Origin: Sphingomonadales bacterium UBA656
Lineage (GTDB): Bacteria > Pseudomonadota > Alphaproteobacteria > Sphingomonadales > Sphingomonadaceae
Direction of reading: 5' to 3'
Length of the DNA stretch: 64,000 nucleotides
Assembly: GCA_002299895.1 (NCBI GenBank)
Contig: DBOC01000008.1
Coordinates: forward strand, 62,001 to 126,000
Both the position numbers and the translations under genes were made by a program. This document shows, in pieces, positions 42,020 to 51,232 of this stretch. The notes below the pieces were generated by a model. It searched no databases. It saw nothing but the letters and a program-made list of their open reading frames with translations, and was not told the DNA's origin. Position 1 is the first letter of the stretch, and the number at the start of each line of letters is the position of its first letter.

Positions 42020-42768
42020 GCATTATCACCGACGATAGCGCATTGGCTGCGCATTTAGCCGAAACTGCCGGAAAATTGCTGTTGCAAGTGCGCGACAGCG
42101 GAATGCTATCATTGCATGCGCTTGGCAAGGCTGGCGATCAAACTGCCAACCAGTTTCTAATCCATGCGCTTGCCGAGCAACGGCCTGATGACGGATTGCT
42201 CTCTGAAGAAAGCAAGGACACCAAGGCGCGCCTATCAAAATCCCGCGTGTGGATCATAGACCCCGTTGATGGTACCCGCGAATATGGTGAAGGCCGGACC
42301 GATTGGGCCGTCCACGTCGCGCTCGCCATAAATGGCGCGCCGGTGATTGGTGCAGTTGCTTTGCCCGGTTTGGATATTGTTTTGAGAAGCGACCAGCCGA
42401 CCGCAATACCCGCCGCCCCACAAAAACTACGCATGGTGGTCAGTCGCACCAGGCCCGCAGAAGAAGCCTTGAGCGTGGCAAACGCGTTAGGCGCTGAGTG
42501 CATCCCAATGGGATCTGCCGGCGCGAAGGCAATGGCAGTCGTGCGCGGTGAGGCGGACATCTACCTGCACAATGGCGGGCAGTATGAGTGGGACAATTGC
42601 GCGCCAGCGGCCGTCGCTGCGGCTTTTGGCCTGCACGTCAGCCGCATTGATGGTAGCGCTTTGGTCTATAATCAGGCGGATACTTACATCCCGGACTTGC
42701 TAATTTGTCGCAAAGAGCATGCCGAGCGGGTATTGGACGCGCTAAAGGCGGCCACATCGGCCACCTGA
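42016..42768 (+). CDS. cysQ: 3'(2'),5'-bisphosphate nucleotidase
   Basis: CysQ removes the 3' phosphate of PAP (and PAPS) to AMP (and APS), clearing the product of PAPS use. It belongs to the inositol-monophosphatase superfamily, with LLSEESKD near residue 63, the metal-binding WIIDPVDGTREYGEGRTDW near 83, and the late EWDNCAPAAVAAAFG. The 250-residue length is normal. It ends the cysD-cysNC-cysQ unit and converges on the S41 protease gene. Confidence 0.94.
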   Translation: MSIITDDSALAAHLAETAGKLLLQVRDSGMLSLHALGKAGDQTANQFLIHALAEQRPDDGLLSEESKDTKARLSKSRVWIIDPVDGTREYGEGRTDWAVHVALAINGAPVIGAVALPGLDIVLRSDQPTAIPAAPQKLRMVVSRTRPAEEALSVANALGAECIPMGSAGAKAMAVVRGEADIYLHNGGQYEWDNCAPAAVAAAFGLHVSRIDGSALVYNQADTYIPDLLICRKEHAERVLDALKAATSAT

Positions 42769-42788
42769 GCGCATCTAATTTGATACCT

Positions 42789-44237
42789 TTAGAATAATCC
42801 GGGAATCTCACGCTGCGCTGTGCTGGCGTCTCTTGGCGCAGGCAAAACACGCCGTTCATTTCGTGAATTTGTGCTTTGCGCGCTTTGGGCCAACGCGATT
42901 GGTGTGCAACTACGTCCGGCTACGAAATCCAGTGCCGTGCGTAGCGATGCCTCTTGCGGGTCGCCCAATGGTCGGGTGATGTCGTCTGTCGCTGCACAAG
43001 TAGTGCGCATGGTGCCTGCAAGGCCGGAAAAATAATCACCCTGCCCAGCAGCATTTTCTTTCGCAAAGGCAACAACGCGAATTCTGTCATCGCAAGCTGT
43101 CAAATCAAGCCCAATCTGCCCGACCGGCTTGCCGTAACTATTGCTGCCAATCAATGCGGCATTGGCACCGAGAAATGGTGCAAAGCTTGCCGTTACCAAC
43201 TCACTGGCAGAGGCGGTAGCGTTGGTGGAGATGAACGCGATTTTGACGGGTGAAACCGATTGTGACTGCGGCGTAAAGCGACGCGTTTCGTTTTGCGATG
43301 CCTTGGATGCGCGGAAACGCGTAACTGAGAAAATGTCACTGCTCGAGCGGTTGCCGCCAAGCAAGTCGCCCATCAATTCAGCCGTTGATACAAGTCCGCC
43401 GCCATTATAGCGAAAGTCGATAACGAAATTTGTAATACCCTGCGCACGGAAATCCGAAAAAGCGGTGCGCAATTGATTGTCTGCGGTCGAAATAAAGGTA
43501 CGCATGTTGATATAACCGACACGCTGTCCACCGCCATTGTCGATGATTTTAACCCCATAACGCGACGAAAGCGGCCTAACTTCATATTCCGCTTTGGCCA
43601 CGGTGACATTGCGCGTGCCGGTCGCATCAGTGATGCGCAATACACGGCTCGTACCTACGGTATTTGGCCCCAAGGCGCTGGATACACCCGCAGAGCCTTG
43701 CGCCGCTATTATGTCAGAAACCAACCGGATATTCGAAGAATCTGTGCCGATTCCTACAATTTCCGTACCTCTGTCAATGCCAGCGGTAAGGGCTGGCGCG
43801 CTCTCAAAGGCTTCTATAACGAATAACCGCGTGCCTTGATACGAGAGGCGTACGCCAAACCCGGCTGTAGCACCCGACGAGAAGTAGGCGTTCTCCTCTT
43901 GGATAGAAGTAACATAAGTAAAATATCGATCTCGGCCCTGACTACGTGCCGTGGCTGTTAATGCATCAATATAGTCATTCACTGTGGTGTAAGCTGCGGG
44001 GCTGAGCGATGTTGGCAGCGTTTCTGGGAACAAATACCATTCGTTCAGGACGGACGCCGCAAAATTTTGCCGATTAAGCAAACTGCAAGTCGAACTAGGC
44101 GGAGGCGGAGGCGTAGGCGCAGGGGGCGCGGGTGGAACGGTGATTGTATCGTTACCCGAACCACTTCCGCCGCCACCACATGCCGAAACGCTTGCAGCCA
44201 GTACAAGTATGATGCTGCTTAATCCCCGTTTTTTCAT
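42789..44237 (-). CDS. S41-family (C-terminal-processing-like) protease lipoprotein
   Basis: The 482-residue protein has a lipoprotein signal with lipobox ASVSAC (C20), a Gly-rich then Pro-rich linker (about 21-48), a helical region, a PDZ-like domain (FGVRLSYQGTRLFVIEAFESAPALTAGIDRG, about 120-190) and an S41 peptidase domain. The catalytic Ser lies in ISTNATASASELV and the Lys in NSYGKPVGQ. It should sit on the periplasmic side of a membrane. The S41-lipoprotein form with two cysteines near the end is seen in related bacteria. Substrate unknown. Confidence 0.88.
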   Translation of the reverse strand: MKKRGLSSIILVLAASVSACGGGGSGSGNDTITVPPAPPAPTPPPPPSSTCSLLNRQNFAASVLNEWYLFPETLPTSLSPAAYTTVNDYIDALTATARSQGRDRYFTYVTSIQEENAYFSSGATAGFGVRLSYQGTRLFVIEAFESAPALTAGIDRGTEIVGIGTDSSNIRLVSDIIAAQGSAGVSSALGPNTVGTSRVLRITDATGTRNVTVAKAEYEVRPLSSRYGVKIIDNGGGQRVGYINMRTFISTADNQLRTAFSDFRAQGITNFVIDFRYNGGGLVSTAELMGDLLGGNRSSSDIFSVTRFRASKASQNETRRFTPQSQSVSPVKIAFISTNATASASELVTASFAPFLGANAALIGSNSYGKPVGQIGLDLTACDDRIRVVAFAKENAAGQGDYFSGLAGTMRTTCAATDDITRPLGDPQEASLRTALDFVAGRSCTPIALAQSAQSTNSRNERRVLPAPRDASTAQREIPGLF

Positions 44238-44626
44238 AACCTGTTCCTATTGTTCTTGCATCGTCCCAACGCGACATAGGTGCACGGGTTGCGCCCCATT
44301 CACAAGTAACTTTTCTACCTTAAGCCACCGAATAAATGCATTTTCTTGTAAATTCTTTTAGTGCCTTACTTGGACTTAAGGCCGAAAACATAGCGCCAGA
44401 CATCACCAAAATAGTGTGACTTGTCGGCAAAGGTGCGTGTCAACGTCAACGTCTTCTATACATGCCATATGTGCGTTATTAGCACCTTCGACAACGAAGC
44501 TTGCAAAGGCCCATCATCGACAAAAACGATTAGTCATTGCAAAAAGCGTTGCTAGACTATCACAAAAAAATAGTGTTGAGGTTCAATAGTCAATTCAACC
44601 TCTCCTCCATTAAAAAGGGTAATCTC
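44238..44626. other. divergent intergenic region upstream of ahpC
   Basis: The 389 bp between the S41 gene and ahpC holds no credible ORF; the short frame from 44537 into ahpC is an artefact of the upstream region. It is AT-rich close to ahpC and contains the inverted repeat at 44578-44602. It should carry the ahpC promoter. Confidence 0.55.
44578..44602. promoter_or_regulatory. inverted repeat upstream of ahpC, possible operator
   Basis: GAGGTTCAAT and ATTCAACCTC form 10-bp arms (9 of 10 paired) around a 5-nt centre. The repeat ends 24 nt before the ahpC start, inside the 5' leader. It may bind a peroxide-responsive regulator or act as an RNA hairpin masking translation; the sequence does not settle which. 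Confidence 0.5.
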
Positions 44627-45190
44627 ATGGGTATCATTGGTACAAGCATTAAGCCATTCACTGCGCAATCATATAAGGCAGGCAAATTTGTCGAAGTGTC
44701 GGATGCCGACGTAAAGGGCAAATGGGCCGTCTTTTTCTTCTACCCCGCCGACTGGACCTTCGTCTGTCCAACCGAATTGGAAGATCTCGCCAACCAATAT
44801 GCAGATCTGCAAGGCATGGGCGTTGAGGTGTATTCGGTATCGACCGACACGCATTTCAGCCACAAAGCATGGCATGATGGTTCACCAGCAATCGGCAAAA
44901 TCAACTTCCATATGCTTGGCGACCAAAACCACGTCATTAGTAACAATTTCGGCGTGTTGCGCGAAGGCCAAGGTCTTGCAGATCGCGCGACATTTGTTGT
45001 TGATCCAGACGGCGTCATCCAGGTTATGGAAATCACCTGCGAAGGCGTTGGCCGCAACGCGGTTGAACTCGTCCGCAAGATTAAGGCCGCGATTTACGTG
45101 CGTGAAAATCCAGGCCAGGTTTGCCCTGCAAAGTGGGAAGAAGGCAGCGAAACGCTCGCGCCTTCGATCGACCTCGTCGGCAAGATCTAA
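44627..45190 (+). CDS. ahpC: alkyl hydroperoxide reductase subunit C (2-Cys peroxiredoxin)
   Basis: AhpC reduces peroxides with a peroxidatic C47 (DWTFVCPTE) and a resolving C166 (PGQVCPAKW). From ATG 44627 it has 187 residues, the E. coli length, with an AAGGGT site 8 nt upstream. The frame extending to 44537 is not family-like. ahpF follows after 114 bp that contain a hairpin. Confidence 0.97.
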   Translation: MGIIGTSIKPFTAQSYKAGKFVEVSDADVKGKWAVFFFYPADWTFVCPTELEDLANQYADLQGMGVEVYSVSTDTHFSHKAWHDGSPAIGKINFHMLGDQNHVISNNFGVLREGQGLADRATFVVDPDGVIQVMEITCEGVGRNAVELVRKIKAAIYVRENPGQVCPAKWEEGSETLAPSIDLVGKI

Positions 45191-45199
45191 TCAAAATTC

Positions 45200-45228
45200 C
45201 GGGTGCCGCGTAAACAGCGTGGCACCCG
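45200..45228 (+). promoter_or_regulatory. hairpin between ahpC and ahpF
   Basis: CGGGTGCC (45200-45207) pairs with GGCACCCG (45221-45228). There is no strong T-tract after it, so it is more likely an attenuator or mRNA-stability element that lets AhpC be made in excess over AhpF than a full terminator. Confidence 0.6.
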
Positions 45229-45304
45229 ATATATCGTTATTCGAAAAATTTCGGCCGCGTTCTTTACGCGGTGCGTTTGTGCTCGCTTTAAAAAGGCCTC
45301 CCCG

Positions 45305-46855
45305 ATGCTTGATGCTGCTACAACTGCCCAGCTAAAAACCTATCTGGCAAATCTGCGCACGCCCGTTGAACTGGTCGCGACACTGGACGACGGCCCAAAG
45401 TCTGCCGAAATGCGGGCGCTGGTAGAAACTGTAGTCGAGCAGTCGCCTTTGTTATCCGCACGTTATGATGGTCATGCAGATCGCGTGCCGTCTTTCGCCA
45501 TTCGCCGCGCCGATGGCACTGCGGAAACGCAATTTGCTGGCTTACCGCTAGGGCATGAGTTCACATCTTTGGTGCTCGCATTGTTGCACATGGGCGGTCA
45601 CCCGCCAAAGGAAGAGACAGCGCTGCTCGATTCCGTGAAAGCGCTTGAGGGCACGTTCAAGTTCGAAACCTTTTTCTCTTTATCGTGCCAGAATTGTCCT
45701 GATGTCATTCAGGCAATCAATATCATGGCGGCGCTCAACCCCGGCGTCAGCCATGTGGCGATTGATGGCGCGTTGTTCCGTGAAGAAGTTGAAGCACGCA
45801 AAGTCATGGCCGTACCAGCGGTTTACTTGAACGGCGAACCATTTGGCCAAGGCCGTATGGACCTCTCGCAGATCATGGCAAAGCTTGACACCGGAACGAT
45901 TGCGCGTGCTGCGGAAAAAATCGCGGCGAAGGAGCCATTTGAAGTACTAGTTGTCGGCGGCGGCCCTGCTGGCGCCGCAGCGGCGATTTACGCCGCGCGT
46001 AAGGGCATTCGGACAGGTGTCGTGGCAGAACGCTTCGGCGGGCAGGTTCTGGATACTATGGGTATCGAAAACTTCATTTCGGTTCAGCACACAGAAGGGC
46101 CAAAGCTTGCTGCCCAACTAGAGCAGCATGTCCGTGAATATGATGTTGATATCATGAATTTACAAACGGCCACCGAATTGATTCCTGCTGGCGCGGATGG
46201 TCTGCACGAAATCAAGCTTGAGAGCGGTGCATCATTAAAGGCGCGCACCTTAATCCTATCGACCGGCGCGCGCTGGCGGCAAATGGGCGTGCCCGGCGAG
46301 GAAGAATATCGCAATCGGGGTGTGGCTTATTGTCCGCATTGCGATGGTCCTTTGTACAAGGGCAAGCGCACCGCGGTCATTGGCGGCGGCAACTCTGGTG
46401 TTGAGGCGGCAATCGACCTGGCGGGTATCGTCGCGCATGTCACCTTAATCGAGTTTGACTCGCAGTTGCGCGCCGATGCCGTGTTGCAGACGAAGCTCCG
46501 CAGCCTGCCCAACGTAGATATCATTACCTCCGCGCTCAGCACTGAAGTCATTGGCGATGGCGATAAGGTTCAGGCTTTACTTTACACCGACCGAAATACT
46601 GATGAGTCTCATCGTATCGATCTGGATGGCATTTTCGTACAAATTGGCCTTGTTCCTAATACCGAATGGCTCAAAGGCCCGCTCACATTGTCGCCGCGCG
46701 GGGAAATTGAAGTCGACGCGCATAACGCGACCAACATTCCCGGCGTGTTTGCTGCAGGTGATGTTACAACTGTGCCGTATAAGCAAATTATCGTTGCAAT
46801 GGGTGAAGGCACAAAGGCAGCTTTGTCGGCATTTGATCACATCATCCGACATTGA
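45305..46855 (+). CDS. ahpF: alkyl hydroperoxide reductase subunit F
   Basis: AhpF moves electrons from NADH to AhpC. From ATG 45305 it has 516 residues: an N-terminal double thioredoxin-like domain with the CxxC pair C128/C131 (SCQNC), then a thioredoxin-reductase-like part with FAD motif VVGGGPAGAAAAIYAARKG and the redox pair C343/C346 (YCPHC). The start has AAAGG upstream; the longer frame to 45203 crosses the hairpin and is rejected. Confidence 0.96.
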   Translation: MLDAATTAQLKTYLANLRTPVELVATLDDGPKSAEMRALVETVVEQSPLLSARYDGHADRVPSFAIRRADGTAETQFAGLPLGHEFTSLVLALLHMGGHPPKEETALLDSVKALEGTFKFETFFSLSCQNCPDVIQAINIMAALNPGVSHVAIDGALFREEVEARKVMAVPAVYLNGEPFGQGRMDLSQIMAKLDTGTIARAAEKIAAKEPFEVLVVGGGPAGAAAAIYAARKGIRTGVVAERFGGQVLDTMGIENFISVQHTEGPKLAAQLEQHVREYDVDIMNLQTATELIPAGADGLHEIKLESGASLKARTLILSTGARWRQMGVPGEEEYRNRGVAYCPHCDGPLYKGKRTAVIGGGNSGVEAAIDLAGIVAHVTLIEFDSQLRADAVLQTKLRSLPNVDIITSALSTEVIGDGDKVQALLYTDRNTDESHRIDLDGIFVQIGLVPNTEWLKGPLTLSPRGEIEVDAHNATNIPGVFAAGDVTTVPYKQIIVAMGEGTKAALSAFDHIIRH

Positions 46856-46859
46856 TGTT

Positions 46860-46882
46860 TTGTGCCACTGCGTGTGGCACAA
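46860..46882 (+). terminator. hairpin after ahpF
   Basis: TTGTGCCA (46860-46867) pairs with TGGCACAA (46875-46882) 4 nt after the ahpF stop. A T-tract is missing on the plus side, so it may be a weak terminator or 3'-end stabiliser. Confidence 0.5.
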
Positions 46883-46991
46883 CAAAGAAAAACGCGAGCG
46901 TCCTGCACGATATACACAAAACATTTGTTATTTTTTAATATGTTAACTTTATCTACGATCCTGGCGCAGTCCAAGGATGCGGGGGCCGTAG

Positions 46992-48110
46992 ATGTACAAG
47001 AATATGGTAATTTTCGGTACGCGGCCCGAAGCCATTAAGCTGTTCCCGGTTATAAATGCACTGCGGCAATATCCGGATATGCGCACCGAAGTCCTCGTCA
47101 GCGGACAACATAGGCAGATGCTGGACCAAGTGCTGTCGATCAGCGGCATTTTGCCAGATTATGATCTAAACCTCATGCGCCGGGGACAATCCCTAGACGC
47201 AATCACGGCGCGTCTGCTGCAGACAATTGGCAACGTTCTAGACCGCGCAAAACCGGACCGTGTCATTGTACAGGGCGATACCGTAACGGCTATGGTCGGC
47301 GCGCTGGCCGCATATTATCGCAGAATTCCGGTGAGCCATGTCGAAGCGGGCTTGCGTAGCCGAGACATCTACCAACCCTGGCCCGAAGAGGTAAATCGCA
47401 AAATAATAGGCAATATTGCCGATCAGCATTTCGCCGCGACAGAGAACTCCGCATTGGCATTACGTGCAGAAACTATCCCTAACCAACGTATCTTTGTTAC
47501 GGGCAATACTGTGATTGATGCGCTGCATTGGGTCTTGAAGCGCATTGCCCAAGACACGTCGCTAATTCGTGTCCTTGCGCCATTGGAGGCGCGGTTTCAT
47601 GGTCGCAAAATCATCGGCATTACCGCCCACCGCCGGGAGAGTTTCGGTGCGGGCATGTTGAACATAGCTGCGGCCCTAAAAGCGATCGCCGCGCGCGCCG
47701 ACGTTGCCTGTATCTTTCCTGTCCATTTGAACCCCCATGTTCGGGCGGTTATGCAGGCTGCTCTAGGGGATTTGTCCAATGTCGCGATAATTGAACCGCT
47801 AGATTACCCCAATTTTGCGCGGCTCTTGTCGATAAGCCACATCATTCTCACGGACAGCGGCGGTGTGCAAGAAGAAGCCCCTGCGCTCGGCAAACCCGTA
47901 TTGGTCCTGCGCGAAACCAGCGAACGCACCGAAAGCGTTGCAACGGGAATAGCAAAGCTCATCGGGACAGATACCCAGCGGATCATTTGCGAGATTTCGA
48001 CACTTTTGGACGATAACGCCGCTTACACTGCCATGGCCCGTGGGCAATATGCCTTTGGCGATGGGAATGCGAGCCAGCACATAGCCGAAATTATCTCAAA
48101 CGCGCGGTGA
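46992..48110 (+). CDS. wecB: UDP-N-acetylglucosamine 2-epimerase (non-hydrolysing)
   Basis: WecB interconverts UDP-GlcNAc and UDP-ManNAc for surface polysaccharide. The 372-residue protein starts FGTRPEAIKLFPVI, has VQGDTVTAM, VSHVEAGLRS and GITAHRRESFG, and the C-terminal DSGGVQEEAPALGKPVLVLR. An AT-rich promoter-like region (TTGTTA at 46925 with TTTATC 17 nt later) precedes it. ugd follows 146 bp downstream on the same strand. Confidence 0.93.
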   Translation: MYKNMVIFGTRPEAIKLFPVINALRQYPDMRTEVLVSGQHRQMLDQVLSISGILPDYDLNLMRRGQSLDAITARLLQTIGNVLDRAKPDRVIVQGDTVTAMVGALAAYYRRIPVSHVEAGLRSRDIYQPWPEEVNRKIIGNIADQHFAATENSALALRAETIPNQRIFVTGNTVIDALHWVLKRIAQDTSLIRVLAPLEARFHGRKIIGITAHRRESFGAGMLNIAAALKAIAARADVACIFPVHLNPHVRAVMQAALGDLSNVAIIEPLDYPNFARLLSISHIILTDSGGVQEEAPALGKPVLVLRETSERTESVATGIAKLIGTDTQRIICEISTLLDDNAAYTAMARGQYAFGDGNASQHIAEIISNAR

Positions 48111-48256
48111 CGATAATCCATTGATATCGCACCAATGTGCGGCCTCGATTGCTCGGGCAAACTTCGTCTTCAAAACAAATGGGCCAGCACTTGTTCCTGA
48201 CCAAATAACGTCATAAGGCGCTGCTATTGGACGGCAGTCTGAAAGAGGGATATCCA

Positions 48257-49558
48257 ATGAAAATTGCTATGATCGGATCTGGCTATGTCGGCCTTGTGTC
48301 TGGCGCGTGTTTTGCTGATTTCGGCCATGACGTTGTCTGCGTTGACAAGGATGAGTCCAAGATCGCCCGCCTACAGGCGAATATCATGCCGATTTACGAG
48401 CCTGGCCTTGACGCGCTTGTCAAAACCAACGTCGATGCAGGCCGGTTAAGCTTTTCCACGGATGTTACAGAGGCGGTCAAAGGATGCGATGCGGTTTTCA
48501 TCGCCGTGGGCACGCCGTCGCGCCGTGGTGATGGCCATGCGGACTTGAGCTATGTCTATGCCGCTGCCGAGGAACTGGCGCGCGCAATTGACCCGCGCAC
48601 GGTTGTTGTCACCAAATCGACTGTTCCAGTTGGAACCGGTGATGAGGTCGAACGGATCATCCGCGAAACCAGCCCCGATCTTGACTTTGCAGTGGTATCC
48701 AACCCCGAATTTTTGCGCGAAGGCGCTGCCATTGGTGACTTTAAACGCCCCGACCGCATTGTTGTCGGCAGCGATGTTGAATGGGCCCGTGATGTCATGC
48801 GCGCGGTGTATCGTCCGCTCTTCCTCAACGAATCGCCTTTGTTATTCACCAGCCGCCGTTCGTCGGAGTTGATCAAATATGCCGCCAACGCATTTTTGGC
48901 GACAAAGATCACCTTCATTAATGAAATGGCAGATCTCTGTGAGAAATTGGGTGCGAACGTGCAAGACGTGTCGCGCGGCATTGGTCTCGATAACCGTATC
49001 GGGTCGAAGTTCTTACACGCTGGACCAGGCTATGGCGGCAGTTGCTTTCCAAAGGACACTCTGGCGCTCCTCAAGACCGCTCAGGACCATGAAACACCTG
49101 TTCGGGTGGTTGAGGCCGTGGTGCAGGCAAATGACCTTAGAAAGCGTGCTATGGGCCGCAAGATCATCACGGCGATGGGCGGCGATGTCCGCGGCTTGAA
49201 GATCGGCCTGCTCGGCCTGACATTTAAGCCCAATACCGACGATATGCGCGATGCACCGTCCATTGCAATTGTTCAGACCTTGCTCGATGCCGGCGCAATC
49301 GTGCACGCGCATGACCCCGAAGGTATGGAAGAAGCCGCGAAGATCCTGCCTGACGTGATCATGGCCGACAGCGCTTATGATGCGGTACAAGATGCCCATG
49401 CGGTAGCCTTGATTACCGAATGGGACGCCTATCGCGCACTTGACCTGAAGAAACTGCACGCAGCGATGGCAGGCGACGTTCTTGTGGATTTACGCAACAT
49501 CTACCGCCCTGAAGATACGGCGGCTGCAGGGTTTAAATATGTGAGCGTGGGGCGCTAA
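48257..49558 (+). CDS. ugd: UDP-glucose 6-dehydrogenase
   Basis: Ugd makes UDP-glucuronate from UDP-glucose with two NAD+. The 433-residue protein starts MKIAMIGSGYVGLVSGACF (Rossmann motif) and has the catalytic C263 in GYGGSCFPKDT. That Cys motif separates it from the UDP-ManNAc dehydrogenase WecC despite the nearby wecB. ATG 48257 has a GAGGGA site 8 nt upstream; the frame to 48227 is not family-like. Confidence 0.95.
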   Translation: MKIAMIGSGYVGLVSGACFADFGHDVVCVDKDESKIARLQANIMPIYEPGLDALVKTNVDAGRLSFSTDVTEAVKGCDAVFIAVGTPSRRGDGHADLSYVYAAAEELARAIDPRTVVVTKSTVPVGTGDEVERIIRETSPDLDFAVVSNPEFLREGAAIGDFKRPDRIVVGSDVEWARDVMRAVYRPLFLNESPLLFTSRRSSELIKYAANAFLATKITFINEMADLCEKLGANVQDVSRGIGLDNRIGSKFLHAGPGYGGSCFPKDTLALLKTAQDHETPVRVVEAVVQANDLRKRAMGRKIITAMGGDVRGLKIGLLGLTFKPNTDDMRDAPSIAIVQTLLDAGAIVHAHDPEGMEEAAKILPDVIMADSAYDAVQDAHAVALITEWDAYRALDLKKLHAAMAGDVLVDLRNIYRPEDTAAAGFKYVSVGR

Positions 49559-49576
49559 TCTCCATTATCAATGGCG

Positions 49577-51136
49577 TTAGTTTACCTGTCGTTCAAAACC
49601 AGCCCAATATGGCGCGCGTAAATCCTTGCGCAGGATTTTGCCCGACGCATTGCGCGGCAACGCCGCAATGATGTCGACCGAACGCGGCACCTTGAACCCT
49701 GCGATACGTTCGCGGGCCCATCCAATGACGCTCTCTGCGTCGATTTGTGCGCCAGGCTTGGGAACGCAAACTGCCTTCACCGCTTCCCCCCATTTTGCGT
49801 CTGGCACGCCAATCACGGCGACCTCCAATATATCGGGATGCCCGTAAATAGCGCTTTCGACTTCGGCGGGATAAACATTTTCCCCGCCCGTGATGATCAT
49901 GTCTTTGACGCGGTCGTGGATATACATATATCCATCCTCATCCAGATATCCAGCATCACCGGTTTTAATCCAACCGCCATCAGCAACGGTACCTTTTGTA
50001 GCGTCGGGTAAGTTCCAATATCCAATCATATTGTTCGACGACCGCGTCCAAATCTCTCCCACTTCGCCTACTGGAACATCATTCCCGGCACCATCCACCA
50101 CGCGCAATTCGACGCCGGGAAGCGGCTTACCGGCCGAGCGCATGCGTTTGTTGCCATTCGGATCATGATCCTCGGGCGGCAACATGCAGATGGTGCCCGT
50201 TGTTTCTGTCATGCCATAGACTTGGATAAATTCTGCGCTGAACACATCCATGCATTGGCGCAACAGTTCGAGCGGAATAGGCGCAGCGCCGTAGAGGATG
50301 TATTTAAGACGGCTATAATCAACGCTGCGACAACGAGGGTGGTTGACCATCATCTGTAGCGCAGCAGGAACGATAAAAAGCCGCGTTGCGCCGCCCTTTT
50401 CAATAGCATCAAAGACGGAATCTGGCGAAAACTCCGCTTGGACGAGCGCGGGCAGACCGGACGCCATCGCCATGATACCCAACCCGGTTCCACCAATATG
50501 CGCGCAGGGCATCGCGATTAGAACGACCTCATCATCGTCCCATTTGCTATAGGCATGCGCCTCTTCAGCAGCATTTTTACGCAGCGCGAACAGGTTCCGG
50601 TTGGAAAGCACCGCGCCTTTGGGATTACCCGTCGTGCCGGAGGTGTAGAGTTGCAGCGCGGCGTCATCAGGGCCAGCAGGTTCAAACGCAACGCGCGCCG
50701 AGGCGTCAATCATTGCGCGGGCTTCCTCTTCGGCTATGACTCGATCAACACCGTTTGTATCCTTGGCCAGAGCGTGCACACCCGCCTCAAACCCCTGCCC
50801 CGCGAAGAGCACGCGAGCGCCGGTGTCCTTGGCGATATAGGCCCATTCCGCAGGCGCAAGACGCCATCCGACGGGCACCATGACCACACCAATCCGTGCT
50901 GCGCCGTAAAAAAGGGCAAAATATAAATCGCTGTTTTTACCAATCCAGGCAATCCGGTCGCCCTTTTTTAGGCCTAAGCCAAGCAGCATCGCGACGATCT
51001 TCGCGGTGCGCTCCTCCAGCTGCCCATAAGTGAAATGGTGGTCATCTTGCGAAAGCGCAGCCCAGTCGGGCCGCTCCGCCGCCCAGTGCGTCAAAAAACC
51101 ATCAAAGGTTACGATGTCGTAGCTGGCAACGGCCAT
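49577..51136 (-). CDS. acyl-CoA synthetase (AMP-binding enzyme, FadD-like)
   Basis: The 519-residue ANL-superfamily enzyme has P-loop LYTSGTTGNPKGAVLS near 175, core motif YGMTETTGTICML, GWIKTGDAGYLDEDGYMYIHDRVKDMI and the catalytic lysine in PRNASGKILRKDLR. ATG 51136 has a GGAGA site 8 nt upstream. It activates a carboxylic acid to an acyl-CoA and could feed the acyl-CoA operon 11 kb away, but no direct link is shown. It converges on ugd with 18 bp between. Confidence 0.9.
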   Translation of the reverse strand: MAVASYDIVTFDGFLTHWAAERPDWAALSQDDHHFTYGQLEERTAKIVAMLLGLGLKKGDRIAWIGKNSDLYFALFYGAARIGVVMVPVGWRLAPAEWAYIAKDTGARVLFAGQGFEAGVHALAKDTNGVDRVIAEEEARAMIDASARVAFEPAGPDDAALQLYTSGTTGNPKGAVLSNRNLFALRKNAAEEAHAYSKWDDDEVVLIAMPCAHIGGTGLGIMAMASGLPALVQAEFSPDSVFDAIEKGGATRLFIVPAALQMMVNHPRCRSVDYSRLKYILYGAAPIPLELLRQCMDVFSAEFIQVYGMTETTGTICMLPPEDHDPNGNKRMRSAGKPLPGVELRVVDGAGNDVPVGEVGEIWTRSSNNMIGYWNLPDATKGTVADGGWIKTGDAGYLDEDGYMYIHDRVKDMIITGGENVYPAEVESAIYGHPDILEVAVIGVPDAKWGEAVKAVCVPKPGAQIDAESVIGWARERIAGFKVPRSVDIIAALPRNASGKILRKDLRAPYWAGFERQVN

Positions 51137-51232
51137 GTCATTCTCTCCTAACACTGGCCATTTTTTCGCAGCGGCCTGTTGCAATGTGTTGAGAGATTAT
51201 AGCGGCATGTCAATATTGTGATTTGCGGACGA

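Noticed and set aside
44238..44577. canonical OxyR site (ATAG-CTAT spacing) upstream of ahpC
   Set aside because: Several ATAG/CTAT-like words occur but not with the regular spacing; only the 44578-44602 dyad is clear.
48257..49558. UDP-ManNAc dehydrogenase (wecC), suggested by the adjacent wecB
   Set aside because: The catalytic motif GYGGSCFPKDT is that of UDP-glucose 6-dehydrogenase and not of WecC.
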